This document shows positions 54,883 to 64,000 of a stretch of DNA of 64,000 nt, piece by piece. Position 1 is the first letter of the stretch, and the number at the start of each line of letters is the position of its first letter. The translations under genes and the position numbers were made by a program. This DNA is from Rhizobium mayense. Lineage in GTDB: Bacteria; Pseudomonadota; Alphaproteobacteria; Rhizobiales; Rhizobiaceae. Under the pieces are notes generated by a model that saw only the letters and a program-made list of their open reading frames with translations, had not been told where the DNA came from and ran no database searches. The stretch lies in contig NZ_JARFYM010000001.1 of the NCBI RefSeq assembly GCF_030272705.1, positions 62,001 through 126,000 on the forward strand. The letters are read 5' to 3'.

Positions 54883-56031
54883 CTATTCTGCCGCTCTGGA
54901 AACGCGCAGCAACGCGCCGTCATCTTCGTCCGTCGTAATCAACAGCGCGCCGTCCGGCGCGACCAGGACATCGCGCAGCCGGCCGAAATCACCGTTGAAC
55001 ATGCGTTCACGTTCGGTCACCTTGCCGCTACCGTCGCGATCGAGACGTGACAACAACTTGAATTTCAGCGCGGCGACAAGGAAATCGCCTTTCCATTCCG
55101 GAAACATCCGACCGCGATAGACGGCGATGGCGCCGGGTGCGATAGACGGGTCCCAATAGAAGATCGGCTGCTCCATGCCCTGTTTGGCCGTACCAATGCC
55201 GACCTTGGTGCCGTCATAGTTACGTCCATAGGAAATGACCGGCCAGCCGTAGTTCTTGCCCGCTTCCGGCGTGTTGATCTCGTCGCCGCCTTTGGGGCCG
55301 TGTTCAACCGTATAGAGCTTGCTATCGGCGGCATCGAAGGTGATGCCTTCCGGATTGCGATGTCCTTTGGACCAAATTTCCGGCAAAGCCTTTACGCCGT
55401 CCCTGAACGGATTGTCGGCGGGAATACTGCCGTCAGGCCCGATATGGATGATCGAACCGGCATCGTCGTGGAAATCCTGGGCGCGATCCTGTTCGAAGCG
55501 GTCACCCAGGCTGACGAACAGGCTGCCGTCCTTGGCGATTGCAATGCGCGAGCCATACTGCAGGTCGCCGCGCGACATCTTATTCATCACGAAAATGCGC
55601 TTTACATCGGTCAGCCGCCGTTCGTCCGGCGACAGGACCGCGCGGAAGACCGCCGTGCCGCTGCCTCCGTTCTCGGCAATGGAGGCGGTGAAATAAATTG
55701 TGCGATTGCTGGCGAATTTCGGATCGAGGGCCACGTCGAGCAAGCCGCCCTGGCCGTGGGCATAGACATCCGGCAGGCCGGTGATCGGAGCGGACACTTT
55801 GCCGTCACGGATGATGCGCATGTGGCCCGGCCGCTCGGTCACGAGGTAGGCGCCGTCCGGCAGCACTTCGACTGCCCAGGGATGATTGAGCCCGCTTGCG
55901 ATCGTCTCGACCTTGACCTTGACCTTCTGCGTGTCGATCGTCTTGGCCGGCGCGGCGAGAGCAGCATTTACTGTCAGCAGCGCGGAAGCCGCAGCGATAA
56001 CGCAATATCCCTTTCCGTGAAGGCGCTTCAA
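54883..56031 (-). CDS. PQQ-dependent sugar dehydrogenase family protein
   Basis: 382 residues from TTG at 56031, which is preceded by GGAGGAGACGGA; ATG starts further up lack such a site. A signal peptide (KRLHGKGYCVIAAASALLTV) leads to a beta-propeller of the Asd/YliI type: GLNHPWAVEVLPDGAYLVTE, RPGHMRIIRDGKV, GQGGLLDVALDPKF and KGHRNPEGITFDAADSKLYT then VEHGPKGGDEIN. Family members oxidise aldose sugars with PQQ; no pqq genes are in the window, so activity is uncertain. It is periplasmic. Confidence 0.9.
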   Translation of the reverse strand: MKRLHGKGYCVIAAASALLTVNAALAAPAKTIDTQKVKVKVETIASGLNHPWAVEVLPDGAYLVTERPGHMRIIRDGKVSAPITGLPDVYAHGQGGLLDVALDPKFASNRTIYFTASIAENGGSGTAVFRAVLSPDERRLTDVKRIFVMNKMSRGDLQYGSRIAIAKDGSLFVSLGDRFEQDRAQDFHDDAGSIIHIGPDGSIPADNPFRDGVKALPEIWSKGHRNPEGITFDAADSKLYTVEHGPKGGDEINTPEAGKNYGWPVISYGRNYDGTKVGIGTAKQGMEQPIFYWDPSIAPGAIAVYRGRMFPEWKGDFLVAALKFKLLSRLDRDGSGKVTERERMFNGDFGRLRDVLVAPDGALLITTDEDDGALLRVSRAAE

Positions 56032-56272
56032 TCCGTCTCCTCCCTTCGGCGGGCCATGTAAGCAACGTGGGGTGGGCGGATTGTTGGTCAAGGCGCTCCG
56101 GCCGCGATAACGGCTTTGTGTCCATCGAAGCCGTCTGTTTGCGTGGCGTGACCTGCTTGTCGCTGGTTTCCACCAGTTCGGCACCAATGATATAACGCCG
56201 CAGCCCCGGAAATAACGTCACTGTGACGCCTTTGTGCTTGAAACGGCGGCCTACATTCGACATAGAGCTTAG

Positions 56273-57532
<1,260 letters not shown>

Positions 57533-57554
57533 GCGATTATTAGTCCTTCAAATG

Positions 57555-57584
57555 AAAAGCCCGCCAGAGATGGCGGGCTTTTTG
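57555..57584 (+). terminator. Rho-independent terminator after aspC
   Basis: AAAAGCCCGCCA pairs with TGGCGGGCTTTTT around GAGA. It lies 22 bases after the stop codon. Confidence 0.9.
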
Positions 57585-57673
57585 CATTCAGGCCGATGAT
57601 TTCGGGTTCGTCAAATGATTCAAGCGCTTAAGACTTTGAGTCCGCCTGTTGGCGCAAGTCCTTGAAATCAAGG

Positions 57674-58780
57674 TCAAAGCCCCAATCCGGTCAGCATGAT
57701 GAAGGTGGCGAAGAGAATAAAGTGGGTCATGCCTTCGATGGCGTTGGTTTCGCCATCGTTGAGGTTGATGGCGGCGGCGATGAGGGTGATCATGATCATC
57801 ACGGTCTGCACAGGCGACATGGCCATGATGAAGGGCTGACCGGTATAGAGCGCGATCGCCTCCATGACCGGCACCGTGAGAATGACGGTCGAGAGCGAGG
57901 CGCCCATGGCGATGTTGATCGTGGCCTGCATGCGGTTGCGCAGCGCCGCCCGCAAGGCTGTCAGGATTTCAGGGGCGGCGGAAATGGCGGCGACGACGAT
58001 AGCGGCAATCGCCGGTGGCGCTCCGCTATTCCTAAGGCCGACATCCATGAAGGCCGACATGAATTCAGCAAGCCCGCCGATCAATATGACGCCGGCCAGG
58101 ATCGTGACGATCGAGGCAGTCGTTGACTCTTCGCCATGGTGATCCTCTTCCGCGCCATGTTTCTTCTCAACGCGCGGATAGGTGTAGCTGAAGAAATAGC
58201 TGTGCTTGCCCACCTGCATGCGCAGAAACAGCGCATAGAGCGCGATCATCGCGACGATGGTGAAGGCTGAGTAGTAATGCCATTTCGCGTCTGGGATGAA
58301 TTCCGGCACGATCATCGAAATTCCCATGGCCGTGAAGATCATCACACCATAGGTCTTGCTGGAATCGTCGTTGTAAGGCTGCTCGCCGTGCTTCAGGCCG
58401 CCGAGAAGGGCGGCGAGGCCGAGGATGCCGTTGATGTCGAGCATGACGGCCGAATAGATCGTGTCGCGCACTAATGTCGGCGAGCTTTCGCCGCTTATCA
58501 GGATCGCCAGCATGATCACTTCAACGGAGACGGCCGACAGCGTCAGGATCATCGTGCCATAGGGATCGCCGACTTTCGTCGCCAGAATTTCGGCGTGATG
58601 GGCGACACGCATGGAGACGAGTATGATGGTTGCAATCAGTGCGGTTGCCGCCAACAGCGATGCGGCCTGTCCCATATCCAGCACCGCATGTTCGCCAAAA
58701 TAGGCGATTACACCGACGGCAAATGCAATGATCAGGAACGTTTCCCGCTTCAGCCAGCTTGATGTCGCCAAGGTCCCCAC
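57674..58780 (-). CDS. chaA: Calcium/proton antiporter (ChaA-type, CaCA family)
   Basis: 368 residues with about eleven membrane segments. CaCA repeat motifs occur in both halves: MILTLSAVSVEVIMLAILIS (first) and AAISAAPEILTALRAALRNR with MGASLSTVILTVPVMEA (second). An acidic/His loop (KKHGAEEDHHGEESTT) lies in the middle, a possible cation-sensing segment. It exchanges Ca2+ or Na+ for protons at the inner membrane. It stands alone, convergent with aspC. Confidence 0.92.
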   Translation of the reverse strand: MGTLATSSWLKRETFLIIAFAVGVIAYFGEHAVLDMGQAASLLAATALIATIILVSMRVAHHAEILATKVGDPYGTMILTLSAVSVEVIMLAILISGESSPTLVRDTIYSAVMLDINGILGLAALLGGLKHGEQPYNDDSSKTYGVMIFTAMGISMIVPEFIPDAKWHYYSAFTIVAMIALYALFLRMQVGKHSYFFSYTYPRVEKKHGAEEDHHGEESTTASIVTILAGVILIGGLAEFMSAFMDVGLRNSGAPPAIAAIVVAAISAAPEILTALRAALRNRMQATINIAMGASLSTVILTVPVMEAIALYTGQPFIMAMSPVQTVMIMITLIAAAINLNDGETNAIEGMTHFILFATFIMLTGLGL

Positions 58781-59002
58781 CTCTCGTACAGATTCACTTT
58801 CTCAGTCTAAATCAGTGATTTCCCACATCAAGCATGCGCGTAGATGACAAAATTTGCAGTCCGGGCCGTTTAATGGAATACTATCGAGATCGGTCTGCCC
58901 AACCCAATATCGCGGCATCCTTGCAAATCGTCTCAAATGGACCGCGGTCCCGCCGGGTGGCACCCGGATCCTAAGGTCTTGGCAGAGGAAAAGGAGGTAT
59001 GC

Positions 59003-59284
59003 ATGGTCAAGGTCACTTACGAAATCGTGCCACATGATGGCGGATGGGCGTATCGTTTTGGCGACGTCTATTCCGAGGCGTTTCCGACCCATTCCGAAGC
59101 GGTAGAGGCGGCCAGGATCGTGGCGGCCGAGCAGCAGATTGGCGGCGATTCGGCCGAGATCAGTTGGCAGGACGAGCGGGGCAAATGGCACGAAGAATAT
59201 ACCGACGGCGGCGATCGACCGGAAACGGAGGTTGTCGACGGCAAGGTGCATTTTCCGCCGGTCGATACGGCTCCCGGTGCCTAA
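59003..59284 (+). CDS. DUF2188 domain-containing protein
   Basis: 93 residues from ATG at 59003, preceded by AAGGAGG. DUF2188 features: YEIVPHDGGWAYRFGDVYSE, FPTHSEAVEAARIVAAEQQI and the C-terminal GKWHEEYTDGGDRPETEVVD. It is a small acidic cytoplasmic protein; some related proteins are stress-responsive, but this one's role is unknown. Two nearby palindromes lie in its leader (58939-58967). Confidence 0.88.
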   Translation: MVKVTYEIVPHDGGWAYRFGDVYSEAFPTHSEAVEAARIVAAEQQIGGDSAEISWQDERGKWHEEYTDGGDRPETEVVDGKVHFPPVDTAPGA

Positions 59285-59315
59285 AGTTCAGCCGGATTGC
59301 TCGTTGGCATGATCT

Positions 59316-60218
59316 TTACCGCTCTGCGCCGGCTTTGACGTAGTCGAGTAACCCCGTCACCAGTGCATCGAACGTCACGCGGCACCGCGGTGATGTCTTC
59401 AGGTTTTCGTGCATTGCGACCCAGGTATCGAGCGATATTTCGATCTCGGGCAGCAGCCGGACGAGATTCTCATCCCTTTTTGCCAGCGGCACTTGATAGA
59501 AGCCGATACCTATGCCGGCACGCAACGCGTTATGATGGACGATGCTGTGGTCTGACTTGAAAGCGAAGGGAATGTCCCCAAACATCGGGTAGCGCTTCAA
59601 CATGGCGCGAATGAAGGCGGTCTGGCGGTCGAAGCCGATCAGCTTGTGCTCGCGCAGTTCGCCGACGCTTTTCGGTTCGCCATATCGTTCGAGATAGTTG
59701 CGATGCGCGAAGAAGCCGAGGGGGATGGTGCCGATACGACGCGCGAGCAGCGCATCCTGGGCCGGGACCACCATACGCACGGCAATATCAGCTTCGCGCT
59801 GCAACAGGTCTTCCACATTGTCTGATGCCGACAGTTCGATCGTCAGGTCGGGATGTGCCGCCTGTAGCTCGGCCAGGATTGGCGGCAGGACTTCGGTGCC
59901 GATCACCTCGCTGGCGCTGATGCGCACCGTGCCACTGATGCTGTCGCGCGCTCCGGAGGCCGCGCGGAGCAGGGCAGCGGTAGTACTCGCCAGCGTCTCG
60001 GCATAGGGCCTGAGGGCAAGCGCCGCATCTGTTGGAAGCAGACCTTGCTGCGAGCGGGTAAAGAGTTCGCTGCCAACGGCTTGTTCCAGCGCATCGATAT
60101 GGCGGCCGATGGTCGGCTGGGTCAGGCCGAGGTCTCGAGCGGCAGCCGACAGCGAGCCGTGATGGAGCACGGCAAGGAAGGTGCGGTAGAAATCCCAGCT
60201 CGGTTCCGATGTTGTCAT
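59316..60218 (-). CDS. LysR family transcriptional regulator
   Basis: 300 residues. An N-terminal helix-turn-helix (FLAVLHHGSLSAAARDLGLT then QPTIGRHIDALEQAVGSELF) precedes an effector-binding domain of about 200 residues with VRISASEVIGTEVLPPILAE and a long substrate-binding region. It is divergent from the epimerase gene with 91 bases between, the classic LysR layout, so it likely regulates that gene and itself. The inducer is unknown. Confidence 0.95.
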   Translation of the reverse strand: MTTSEPSWDFYRTFLAVLHHGSLSAAARDLGLTQPTIGRHIDALEQAVGSELFTRSQQGLLPTDAALALRPYAETLASTTAALLRAASGARDSISGTVRISASEVIGTEVLPPILAELQAAHPDLTIELSASDNVEDLLQREADIAVRMVVPAQDALLARRIGTIPLGFFAHRNYLERYGEPKSVGELREHKLIGFDRQTAFIRAMLKRYPMFGDIPFAFKSDHSIVHHNALRAGIGIGFYQVPLAKRDENLVRLLPEIEISLDTWVAMHENLKTSPRCRVTFDALVTGLLDYVKAGAER

Positions 60219-60309
60219 AAATTTTTGTATATCATATCCAGATTTTTCGGCAATTTCGTTTACCGTGGTTGCGCAGCATAGTCAGCTCATCAAACCGATG
60301 GAGATGACG

Positions 60310-61281
60310 ATGACTGAGCAGATGAACAATGGAAAGACCGCTCTTATCCTGGGCGCCACCGGCGGTATCGGCGGTACCGTGGCGCGCACGCTCGCCGCCC
60401 GCGGCTGGTGCATCAAGGCCCTGAACCGCAATGCGGCGGAAGCTGCGCGGCGCGAGCCCGGCCTCGACTGGGTGCAGGGCGATGCGATGCAGGCAAGCGA
60501 TGTGTTGAAGGCGGCTGCGGGTGTCGATGTGATCGTACATGCCGTCAATCCGCCCGGCTACCGGAACTGGGCGCAACTCGTCCTGCCAATGTTGAACAGC
60601 ACGATTGCAGCGGCAAAAGCCGTCGGTGCGCGGATCGTCCTCCCCGGCACCGTTTATAATTTCGGACCGGATGTCTTTCCTGACGTCACGGAGGAGAGTC
60701 CGCAGAACCCCAGGACACGCAAGGGCGCGATCCGCGTCGAGATGGAGAAGCGGCTGAAAGCGGCGGCGGAGAGCGGCACGCCGGTCATCATCGTACGCGC
60801 CGGTGATTTCTTCGGCCAGGCCACCAATAGCTGGTTTTCGCAGGGCATCGTCAAGCCCGACAAGCCGGTGACATCGGTCACCAATCCGGGCAGCGCCGGC
60901 ATCGGCCATCAATGGGCCTATCTGCCGGATGTCGCCGAAACGATGGTCCGCCTGATCGAGAAGGGCGACGCGCTTCCTGCCTTTGCCGTCTATCACATGC
61001 GCGGTCATTGGGATGGCGACGGTCGGCAGATGGTTGCCGCGATCGAGCGTGTCGTCGGGCATAAGGTCAAAGAGAAGGCATTTCCCTGGTGGATTCTGCC
61101 GTTCGCCGCACCCTTCGTGACAGTCATGAGAGAGTTGCGGGAAATGCGCTACCTCTGGGATGTGCCGTTGCAGATGCGCAACGACAAGCTGGTGGCAGTC
61201 CTTGGTGAGGAGCCGCATACCCCGATCGACGAGGCGGTGAAGGCGAGCCTTGTGGCAATCGGCTGCTTACCGGCGCGATGA
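60310..61281 (+). CDS. NAD(P)-dependent epimerase/reductase family protein
   Basis: 323 residues from ATG at 60310, which has GGAG six bases upstream; ATGs at 60298 and 60304 are alternatives. The Rossmann motif GATGGIGGTVARTLAARGW is near residue 18, then AAGVDVIVHAVNPPGYRNWA and LPGTVYNFGPDVFPDVTEES. It belongs to the extended SDR (atypical NmrA/epimerase) group; the substrate is unknown. Divergent from LysR and convergent with the APH-like gene. Confidence 0.9.
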   Translation: MTEQMNNGKTALILGATGGIGGTVARTLAARGWCIKALNRNAAEAARREPGLDWVQGDAMQASDVLKAAAGVDVIVHAVNPPGYRNWAQLVLPMLNSTIAAAKAVGARIVLPGTVYNFGPDVFPDVTEESPQNPRTRKGAIRVEMEKRLKAAAESGTPVIIVRAGDFFGQATNSWFSQGIVKPDKPVTSVTNPGSAGIGHQWAYLPDVAETMVRLIEKGDALPAFAVYHMRGHWDGDGRQMVAAIERVVGHKVKEKAFPWWILPFAAPFVTVMRELREMRYLWDVPLQMRNDKLVAVLGEEPHTPIDEAVKASLVAIGCLPAR

Positions 61282-61290
61282 GCGCGGGGG

Positions 61291-62091
61291 TCAGATCTGG
61301 AGTTCGGCGAGCGCAATCCTGGTGACGCTGAAATCCGACTCGGCATTTCTGGTATCGCCGTCGCTGAGGAACCAGGCGGCGGAAAGGCCGGCATAGGCGA
61401 CGATCCAATGCAGCATTCGCTTCGGCTCCAGCCTTGCTTCGGTGCACACGATCGGCAATTGCCGCTGCAGGCGACCGGGGGCGGTGACGATGGGGAGTTC
61501 CGGATTGCAGAAGGCGTTGGCGAAATCGTAACCGCGTTCGCCGTAGACGCGCTTTGGGTCAATGGCGAGCCAGCCACGGTAGCCGAAATCCATAATATTC
61601 CCGTGGTGGATGTCGCCGTGCAGCACCGTAAGGTCGCGTTGATCGGCGAGCAGGTGACGCGCTATCCCGGCGCACGTGGCGAGGAGACCACCATGGGCGC
61701 GTGCGGCCGGCTCCAACTCCCGAAACCAGCGGTCAAGAGGGACCAGATCCGGCAACGGCGTTGCCCGCGGCGCGTGAAGCTTTGCGGCCGTGCGGCAGAT
61801 GATCCGGCTCGCCTCGTCATCATTGCCGTCCATTGCCATCGTCAGCAGAGAGCCCGGTCCGGTCGCCCGTTCCAGAAGAGCGGCGTCGCTATCATGTTCG
61901 TAGACATGCGCAGCGCCGTCGCCGTTCCACCAGCGCAGGACCTGGCTGCCGAGTTTCTCGTCAATATCAAGCGCGACTTTCAGCATGGCGGGCAAGCCGC
62001 ACCAGATAACCGGCAGGAGATGGCTGGAACGGGTGATGATTGCCTCGCCATCCGGCGTGAGCGACCAGCGCTTCAGGTAGGGCTCAAACAT
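61291..62091 (-). CDS. APH(6)-like aminoglycoside/hydroxyurea kinase family protein
   Basis: 266 residues. The catalytic loop of APH(6)-type kinases is present (LTVLHGDIHHGNIMDFGYRG, about residue 157), followed by WLAIDPKRVYGERGYDFANA. The N-terminus (LKRWSLTPDGEAIITRSSHL, KVALDIDEKLGSQVLRWWNG) also fits. Members phosphorylate streptomycin, but many chromosomal relatives have unknown natural substrates, so resistance is not implied. ATG at 62091. A repeat lies immediately upstream. Confidence 0.9.
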   Translation of the reverse strand: MFEPYLKRWSLTPDGEAIITRSSHLLPVIWCGLPAMLKVALDIDEKLGSQVLRWWNGDGAAHVYEHDSDAALLERATGPGSLLTMAMDGNDDEASRIICRTAAKLHAPRATPLPDLVPLDRWFRELEPAARAHGGLLATCAGIARHLLADQRDLTVLHGDIHHGNIMDFGYRGWLAIDPKRVYGERGYDFANAFCNPELPIVTAPGRLQRQLPIVCTEARLEPKRMLHWIVAYAGLSAAWFLSDGDTRNAESDFSVTRIALAELQI

Positions 62092-62100
62092 GCGGGTACT

Positions 62101-62206
62101 CTAGAGCGGGTCAGCTTTTCAGGGAATCTCAGAACCGCTCAATCTTTATGCTATTTCGCAATCCCGGACGGAAAACCGCTTCGCACTTTTCCTGGAATTG
62201 CTCTAG
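62101..62206. repeat. Rhizobial intergenic palindromic repeat (long form)
   Basis: The 106-base element has inverted ends (CTAGAGC and GCTCTAG) and an internal block GCAATTCCAGGAAAAGTGCG on the minus strand plus AAAACCGCTTCGCACTTTTC on the plus strand. From memory this is one of the commonest repeats in Rhizobium chromosomes. It separates the APH-like kinase promoter from the nemA terminator. Confidence 0.8.
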
Positions 62207-62215
62207 CGGCTATCC

Positions 62216-62250
62216 TCAAAAAGAAAATCCCGCCTTGCAGCGGGATTTTC
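62216..62250 (-). terminator. Rho-independent terminator after nemA
   Basis: On the minus strand AAAATCCCGC pairs with GCGGGATTTT around TGCAAG, followed by CTTTTT. It lies 24 bases after the stop codon. Confidence 0.9.
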
Positions 62251-62273
62251 CATCAGGGTCGAAGCGGTGGGAG

Positions 62274-63383
62274 TTAAGCCGCTTCGTCCAGGGTCGGATA
62301 ATCGGCGTAGCCGTTTTCGCCGCCGCCATAAAGCGTGGCCTGGTCGAGGGCTGCGAGCGGTGCGTTTTCCTTCAGCCGGCGAACGAGATCCGGGTTGGAA
62401 ATGAAGGGCTTGCCGAAGGCAACGACGTCGGCCTTGCCGCTGTCGACCGCTTCGATCGCCATTTCGCGACTATAGCCGTTGTTGAGCATCCAGGCAGACT
62501 TGCCGCTCGCAGCCTTATAGGCGGCGTGCAGGGCGTCATAGTCGAAGGGCAGGAAGTCACGCGCGCCGCTGGTCTGGCCTTCGACGACGTGAATATAGGC
62601 GAGGCCGTACTTGGCCAGACCTTCGATGACATAGGTGAAAAGCGCCTGCGGATGCGGATCACTGGAATCACCTGACGGCGTTACCGGCGAGATGCGGATC
62701 GCGGTGCGACCGGCTCCGACCTCCTTGGTCACGGCGTCGACCACCTCGAAGAGGAAGCGGGCGCGGTTTTCGATCGAGCCGCCATACTGGTCGGTGCGAT
62801 CGTTGACGCCGGCGCGCAGGAACTGGTCGATGAGATAGCCGTTGGCGCCATGGATTTCGACGCCGTCAAAACCGGCTTCGATCGCGGCGCGGGCGGCCTT
62901 GCGGTAGTCCTCGATGATCCCCGGAATTTCGGAGGCGTCAAGAGCGCGAGGTTCCGAGACATCGGTAAAGCCGCCGCTGCCGTCACTGTTTACCAGATAG
63001 GTCTTGGCATTGGCGCGCTTGGAGGTGGAGGAGACGGGCTTGCCACCATTCGGCTGCAGCGTGGTGTGGGAAATACGGCCGACATGCCACATCTGCACGA
63101 CGATCTTGCCGCCATTGGCGTGCACGGCATCGGTCACTTTCTTCCAGCCGTCGAGGGCTTCCTTGCTGTAGAGGCCGGGTACGTCGGCATAGCCCTGGCC
63201 CTGGTGGGTGATGGCAGTCGCTTCGGTGATGATGAGGCCGGCGGTGGCGCGCTGGGCATAATATTTGACGTTCAGGTCGTTCGGAATCGCATTCGGAGAG
63301 CGATTACGCGTCAGCGGCGCCATGACGATGCGGTTGGCGAGGGAGATATCGCCAAGTTTCGTCGGTTCGAAGAGTTTGGTCAT
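62274..63383 (-). CDS. nemA: Alkene reductase, Old Yellow Enzyme family
   Basis: 369 residues. OYE motifs: LFEPTKLGDISLANRIVMAP at the start, VQMWHVGRISHTTLQPNGG, FDGVEIHGANGYLIDQFLR (catalytic region), and NRARFLFEVVDAVTKEVGAG. It reduces activated C=C bonds, nitro compounds or N-ethylmaleimide using FMN and NADPH. It is 43 bases downstream of the MFS gene on the same strand, so the two may be co-transcribed. Confidence 0.95.
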   Translation of the reverse strand: MTKLFEPTKLGDISLANRIVMAPLTRNRSPNAIPNDLNVKYYAQRATAGLIITEATAITHQGQGYADVPGLYSKEALDGWKKVTDAVHANGGKIVVQMWHVGRISHTTLQPNGGKPVSSTSKRANAKTYLVNSDGSGGFTDVSEPRALDASEIPGIIEDYRKAARAAIEAGFDGVEIHGANGYLIDQFLRAGVNDRTDQYGGSIENRARFLFEVVDAVTKEVGAGRTAIRISPVTPSGDSSDPHPQALFTYVIEGLAKYGLAYIHVVEGQTSGARDFLPFDYDALHAAYKAASGKSAWMLNNGYSREMAIEAVDSGKADVVAFGKPFISNPDLVRRLKENAPLAALDQATLYGGGENGYADYPTLDEAA

Positions 63384-63426
63384 GGGAGGTCCTTTCTCAG
63401 TATTCGAGTATGATGAGGGAGGGGTC

Positions 63427-64000
63427 TTAGGAGGAGGCGAGGGCGGCGCTTTTCGCTTTGACGGTCGCGAAGGTCAATGCCACGGCGGCAAGGCCGAGCA
63501 GGGCCATGGCAGCACCGGCAAGCGGCACATGCGACAGTGAGAAGCCGGCGTCGATGACGGCACCACCGACCCAGGCGCCGAGCGCATTGCCGGTATTGAA
63601 GGCACCGATGTTGATCGTCGACACCAGGTTCGGCGCATCCTTGCCGAAACCGACGACGTTGATCTGCAGCGCAGGCACGGCGGCGAAGCTCGCAGCAGCC
63701 CAGAGGAAGAGGGTGATTTCGGCTGGGATGAAGGAATGGCTGGTGATGCTGAAGATGGCGGAGGTCAGCGCGATTGCCGCGAAGACGCCGGCAAGTGTGG
63801 TGCCGAGACGCCAGTCGGCCAGCTTGCCGCCGATGAGATTGCCGATGGTCAAGCCGACGCCGATGAGCAACAGCGTCAAGGTTACCCATTGCGGAGATAC
63901 GCCGGTTACGTCGCGCAGCAGCGGCGCAATATAGGTGAACAGTGCGAACATGGCGGCGGAGAAGAACACCGTCGTCAGCAGCGACAGCCACAGGCCAACA
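63427..64000 (-). CDS. MFS transporter, 5' end outside window
   Basis: C-terminal part of at least 190 residues; the frame stays open to the window edge, so the true start lies beyond 64000. About six hydrophobic segments are seen, with the loop GGKLADWRLGTTLAGVF resembling an MFS motif, then NIGAFNTGNALGAWVGGAVI. It fits the DHA1 or arabinose-efflux-like exporters. The stop is 43 bases from nemA, suggesting a shared transcript. The substrate is unknown. Confidence 0.88.
   Translation of the reverse strand, partial: VGLWLSLLTTVFFSAAMFALFTYIAPLLRDVTGVSPQWVTLTLLLIGVGLTIGNLIGGKLADWRLGTTLAGVFAAIALTSAIFSITSHSFIPAEITLFLWAAASFAAVPALQINVVGFGKDAPNLVSTINIGAFNTGNALGAWVGGAVIDAGFSLSHVPLAGAAMALLGLAAVALTFATVKAKSAALASS

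Overview
This is a GC-rich alphaproteobacterial chromosome segment, almost certainly from a Rhizobium-type member of the Rhizobiaceae. The evidence is a Tat-exported Rieske protein in a complete petABC operon, a BA14K-family protein, a PetP/PetR-like regulator pair, the chromosomal housekeeping set (hemF, trmL, apt, ychF, pth, rplY, prs, lgt, proC, ilvE) and three copies of the short palindromic intergenic repeats common in rhizobial genomes. I see no rRNA, tRNA, CRISPR array, insertion sequence or prophage. Apart from one decayed toxin-antitoxin locus, the window reads as stable core genome.

Layout. 1-4.8 kb (minus strand): MoxR ATPase, DUF58 protein and a large DUF4159 membrane protein cut by the window start. 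4.9-7.4 kb (plus): a translationally coupled operon of DUF1285, CoA-type Nudix hydrolase and CCA tRNA nucleotidyltransferase. 7.4-13.7 kb: small unknown genes, hemF, a VOC-fold protein, a Na/phosphate cotransporter, an alpha/beta-hydrolase-like protein and trmL. 13.8-18.6 kb: two paralogous ABC exporters flanking a ruined RelE/HI1420-type toxin-antitoxin module, with a possible 17-codon leader ORF in front. 18.6-23.5 kb: an exo/endonuclease-phosphatase-family protein, petABC (cytochrome bc1) and apt.

23.5-32.8 kb: two coupled MaoC-like dehydratases, a DUF2157 membrane protein, ychF, clpS, a GNAT acetyltransferase coupled to pth, a solute-binding protein paired with a GGDEF-EAL membrane protein, and rplY. 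33.0-37.4 kb: a tandem pair of secreted paralogues of unknown function and an MFS transporter, lying between rplY and prs. 37.4-43.5 kb (minus): prs, a lipoprotein, an M24-fold protein without metal ligands, pgeF, a MidA/NDUFAF7-like methyltransferase and lgt. 43.7-46.1 kb (plus): a UbiK-like factor, a YbjN protein, proC and csaA. 46.1-50.5 kb: DUF1349, an EnvZ/OmpR-type pair with an upstream MarR (PetP-like) gene, and divergent ilvE. 50.6-64 kb: small envelope proteins, an MBL hydrolase, a cold-shock protein, a DMT transporter, a PQQ-type sugar dehydrogenase, an aspartate aminotransferase, a Ca/H antiporter, LysR with a divergent NAD(P)-binding epimerase, an APH(6)-like kinase, an Old Yellow Enzyme and an MFS transporter cut by the window end.

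Functional links: cytochrome bc1 (petABC) and a PetP/PetR-like locus lie within 27 kb of each other. A 15-bp-arm inverted repeat in front of the marR gene is a good candidate operator. The solute-binding protein and GGDEF-EAL protein look like a two-piece ligand-sensing c-di-GMP module. No large novel system is obvious. The most interesting items are the decayed TA locus, the M24 protein without metal ligands, the duplicated secreted proteins and the sensor module.
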